From NCBI RefSeq assembly GCF_023278565.1, contig NC_064682.1:930001-994000 (forward strand): a stretch of DNA of 64,000 bases. The letters run 5' to 3'. Below are positions 61,818 through 64,000 of the stretch, in pieces; position 1 is the stretch's first letter, and each line of letters opens with the position of its first letter. The translations under genes and the position numbers were made by a program. This stretch comes from Colletotrichum lupini (lineage: Eukaryota; Ascomycota; Sordariomycetes; Glomerellales; Glomerellaceae). The notes below the pieces were generated by a model. The model worked only from the letters and a program-made list of their open reading frames with translations, was not told where the DNA came from and searched no databases.

Positions 61818-64000
61818 TAGACTAATATAATAACTTATAAATAGGGGTTATAAAGATTTATAGCTTAAGAGATACTTTAATTTTATAATATATTAAACTA
61901 TATAATAATATATAAAATTATATAATATTATACCCTAATATAAAAGTTTTTCTTTTTTTTATAACTTTATTATAAAAGTAATTACTACTTTTTACCCTTT
62001 TATAGGTAAAAATTACTCTTTACTTAAGTTATTAAACTAATAGCTCGCTTATAAATATTATAATATAAATTTATAATAACTTTTAGTTTTTATATAAAAC
62101 GTTACTAAACTAATTAACCTTATAATACCTCTTTATAAAGCTATTTTAAAACGACCGATTAATAACAATACTTATATAAGCTTTGCCCTTTTTATATAAT
62201 AAAAATATATAAATATATAAGCCTTAATATTAATAAAATCTCTTCTTACGGGCTTAAAAGAGCGGGAACGAAGTATTTAATAAATAAAAAAGGAGTTAAA
62301 ATAATTATTAATAATTAATATTTCTATTATATTATATAACGCATCCTTTTTTAAGAACGAACTTAACGGTTTCTAAATAATAACTTATACTAATGTCTAA
62401 GTTATTAAGAAGTTTATTAAAAAAGTTTAGTTTAATTACTTCTTAACGTTTATTTTATATTAAGATATAATACGATTTATTATTTTATATTTTATAATAA
62501 ACTAATAAATTTTTTTAATAGAGTAAATAGTATTTCTAATTAATATAGAAAATCCTTGCGATATCTTAGAGTACTATAAAGTAGTATATAAAGTTATAAG
62601 TTTAGAGAGATTCCTTTTTAAAACTACGATCTTATATGAAAAAGATAATTATTAACTTTTTATTATTTTTTAAACTAAAATTAAGTCGCTAGTTATTAAA
62701 CCTTAACTAGTAAAAAAAGGAAAAGATTATATAAAGCTAATTATAATTAAAACTTTAAGCAAAACGACGTATAGAAATGTTCTAAAAATACGGCTTTTAA
62801 TAAGTATTAGTATTAAATTAATAATAAAAATTAAGGAGGAATTATTAGTTAAATAAAAAAAGAAGATTGTTAAAAAAGAGGTAAAGGCTAAGAAAAAGGT
62901 TAAAAAAGATAAAAACGATAAGAAAGACGAAATTATAATAGTTCGATAAAAAAATAAAGTTTACGATAGTAAATAACTTAATATATTATAAGGATAGAAA
63001 CGAGTATTCTCGTTAATAAATAGTTTAAAGTAAACTATAATTATATTTATAATTCCTCTTTATCCTTAGTATTACTTATAATTACGAAGCTATTTAATAT
63101 TTTAAAATTAATTCTAGAGTTTTCTAATCTCTACTTAACCTATATAATACTGCCCTATAGTTTATTAAGTAAAATAAATTTTAATTAGAGCTTATTGCGT
63201 ATATATTACTTTAAATAAATATAAAAATATTAATACGCTTTAAAATAAAGATAATTAGCCTCGCTAAACTTCGTACTTTTAGCTAATATAGTTAAAAAGC
63301 CCTTAATAATTAAGGTATAAATCTATAAGGTAGCTTAAGGAAGATATACGTCTAGATTATTATTATTTTAAATAGCGTTTAATAATTATTAAACTTAGTC
63401 TTAGTTAATCGGCTATATAAAGTCTTATATAGTTCGTAACATAAGTTAATAATATAGTTATTATAGCTAACTAGAAATAATATAAGGGCGACCTTTTTAA
63501 CGACGAATTTAATAAGAGTTCTAAATTTATATAAAGTTAATAAAATTAGAACGAATTAGTAATATATACGTAAATAAAAGTATAATTTAGTTAGAGAGTA
63601 TATTTATATAAAATAGCCCTTAAAACTTAAGTAGTTAGAAGTATTTTTATAAACGTAAGTATACTTATATATACTAAGATATATATTACTTACTTACTAA
63701 TATACTAATTTACTTTAATAAAAACGATTTTACTAACTTTTAATCTTAACGTTATAAATACTTTTACTAACAATTTAGTAATTACGGAATATAATTAGAC
63801 TTTTTATTATTAAATAGTATTATAAAAAGTAGTAATAAATACTAAACATAAGAACGGTTTCTTTCCCTTAGTCTAAATAAACTCGTAATAATATAAATCC
63901 CCGTTATTAAATAATAGTAAGATATTATATAAGTATATTCCGGGACGTATAAATAGAAACCCCCATATAGAACTATATAATAAACTATAAATAAATATTA
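61818..64000. repeat. AT-rich, RIP-like block of unknown identity
   Basis: Base composition changes abruptly at about 61818 to long runs of A/T with scattered TpA-rich words and stops in all frames, as in the transposon copies, and stays so to the window end. Unlike them it has none of the Fot1-like terminal sequences, and I see no collinearity with those copies. A lysine-rich plus-strand stretch (about 62840-62940) might be a former coding remnant. It is most likely another RIP-degraded mobile element extending beyond the window. Confidence 0.6.

Overview
The window looks like nuclear DNA of a filamentous ascomycete (Pezizomycotina, most likely a Sordariomycete). Short GT-AG introns of about 50-270 bp interrupt most genes. 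The tRNA-Glu has a canonical intron after position 37. Gene-bearing DNA has balanced composition, whereas transposon copies are AT-rich blocks full of C-to-T and G-to-A changes, as left by repeat-induced point mutation (RIP). The species cannot be named from sequence alone.

Layout: 1-1326 is the right-hand part of a RIP-degraded Fot1/pogo-like transposon, followed by a short NACHT-like relic. From 4821 to 15143 everything lies on the minus strand: a permuted papain-fold-like protein with a polyproline tail, a cytochrome P450, an intron-containing tRNA-Glu(CTC) and a Cdc25-type Ras guanine-nucleotide exchange factor with an SH3 domain. About 13 kb with no recognisable gene follows (15144-28290). 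It holds a 773-bp non-autonomous hAT-like element with an 8-bp target duplication and internal tandem repeats. A secreted endonuclease/exonuclease/phosphatase-fold protein with a jacalin-like domain lies at 28291-29881, then another gene-poor stretch to 38700.

From 38700 to 50898 genes are dense: a four-helix membrane protein, a putatively myristoylated HNC-motif membrane protein, an aldehyde dehydrogenase, two short-chain dehydrogenases and a small six-cysteine secreted protein. Two full-length 1,887-bp Fot1-like copies sit here in inverted orientation. One lies inside intron 2 of the aldehyde dehydrogenase, whose exons are all intact. The other lies between a TATA box and the start codon of the secreted protein. 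From 52940 to 58883 a complete 5-oxoprolinase (glutathione cycle) converges on an UNC-93/DUF895 transporter. The last 2.2 kb is another heavily AT-biased block that I could not classify.

The genes are mostly independent housekeeping or accessory functions. The aldehyde dehydrogenase plus two dehydrogenases may form a small oxidoreductase neighbourhood, but no synthase-type backbone enzyme is present, so a biosynthetic cluster is not supported. The most interesting signals are the two transposon insertions in non-coding gene parts and the hAT-like element. No convincing previously undescribed multi-gene system was found.
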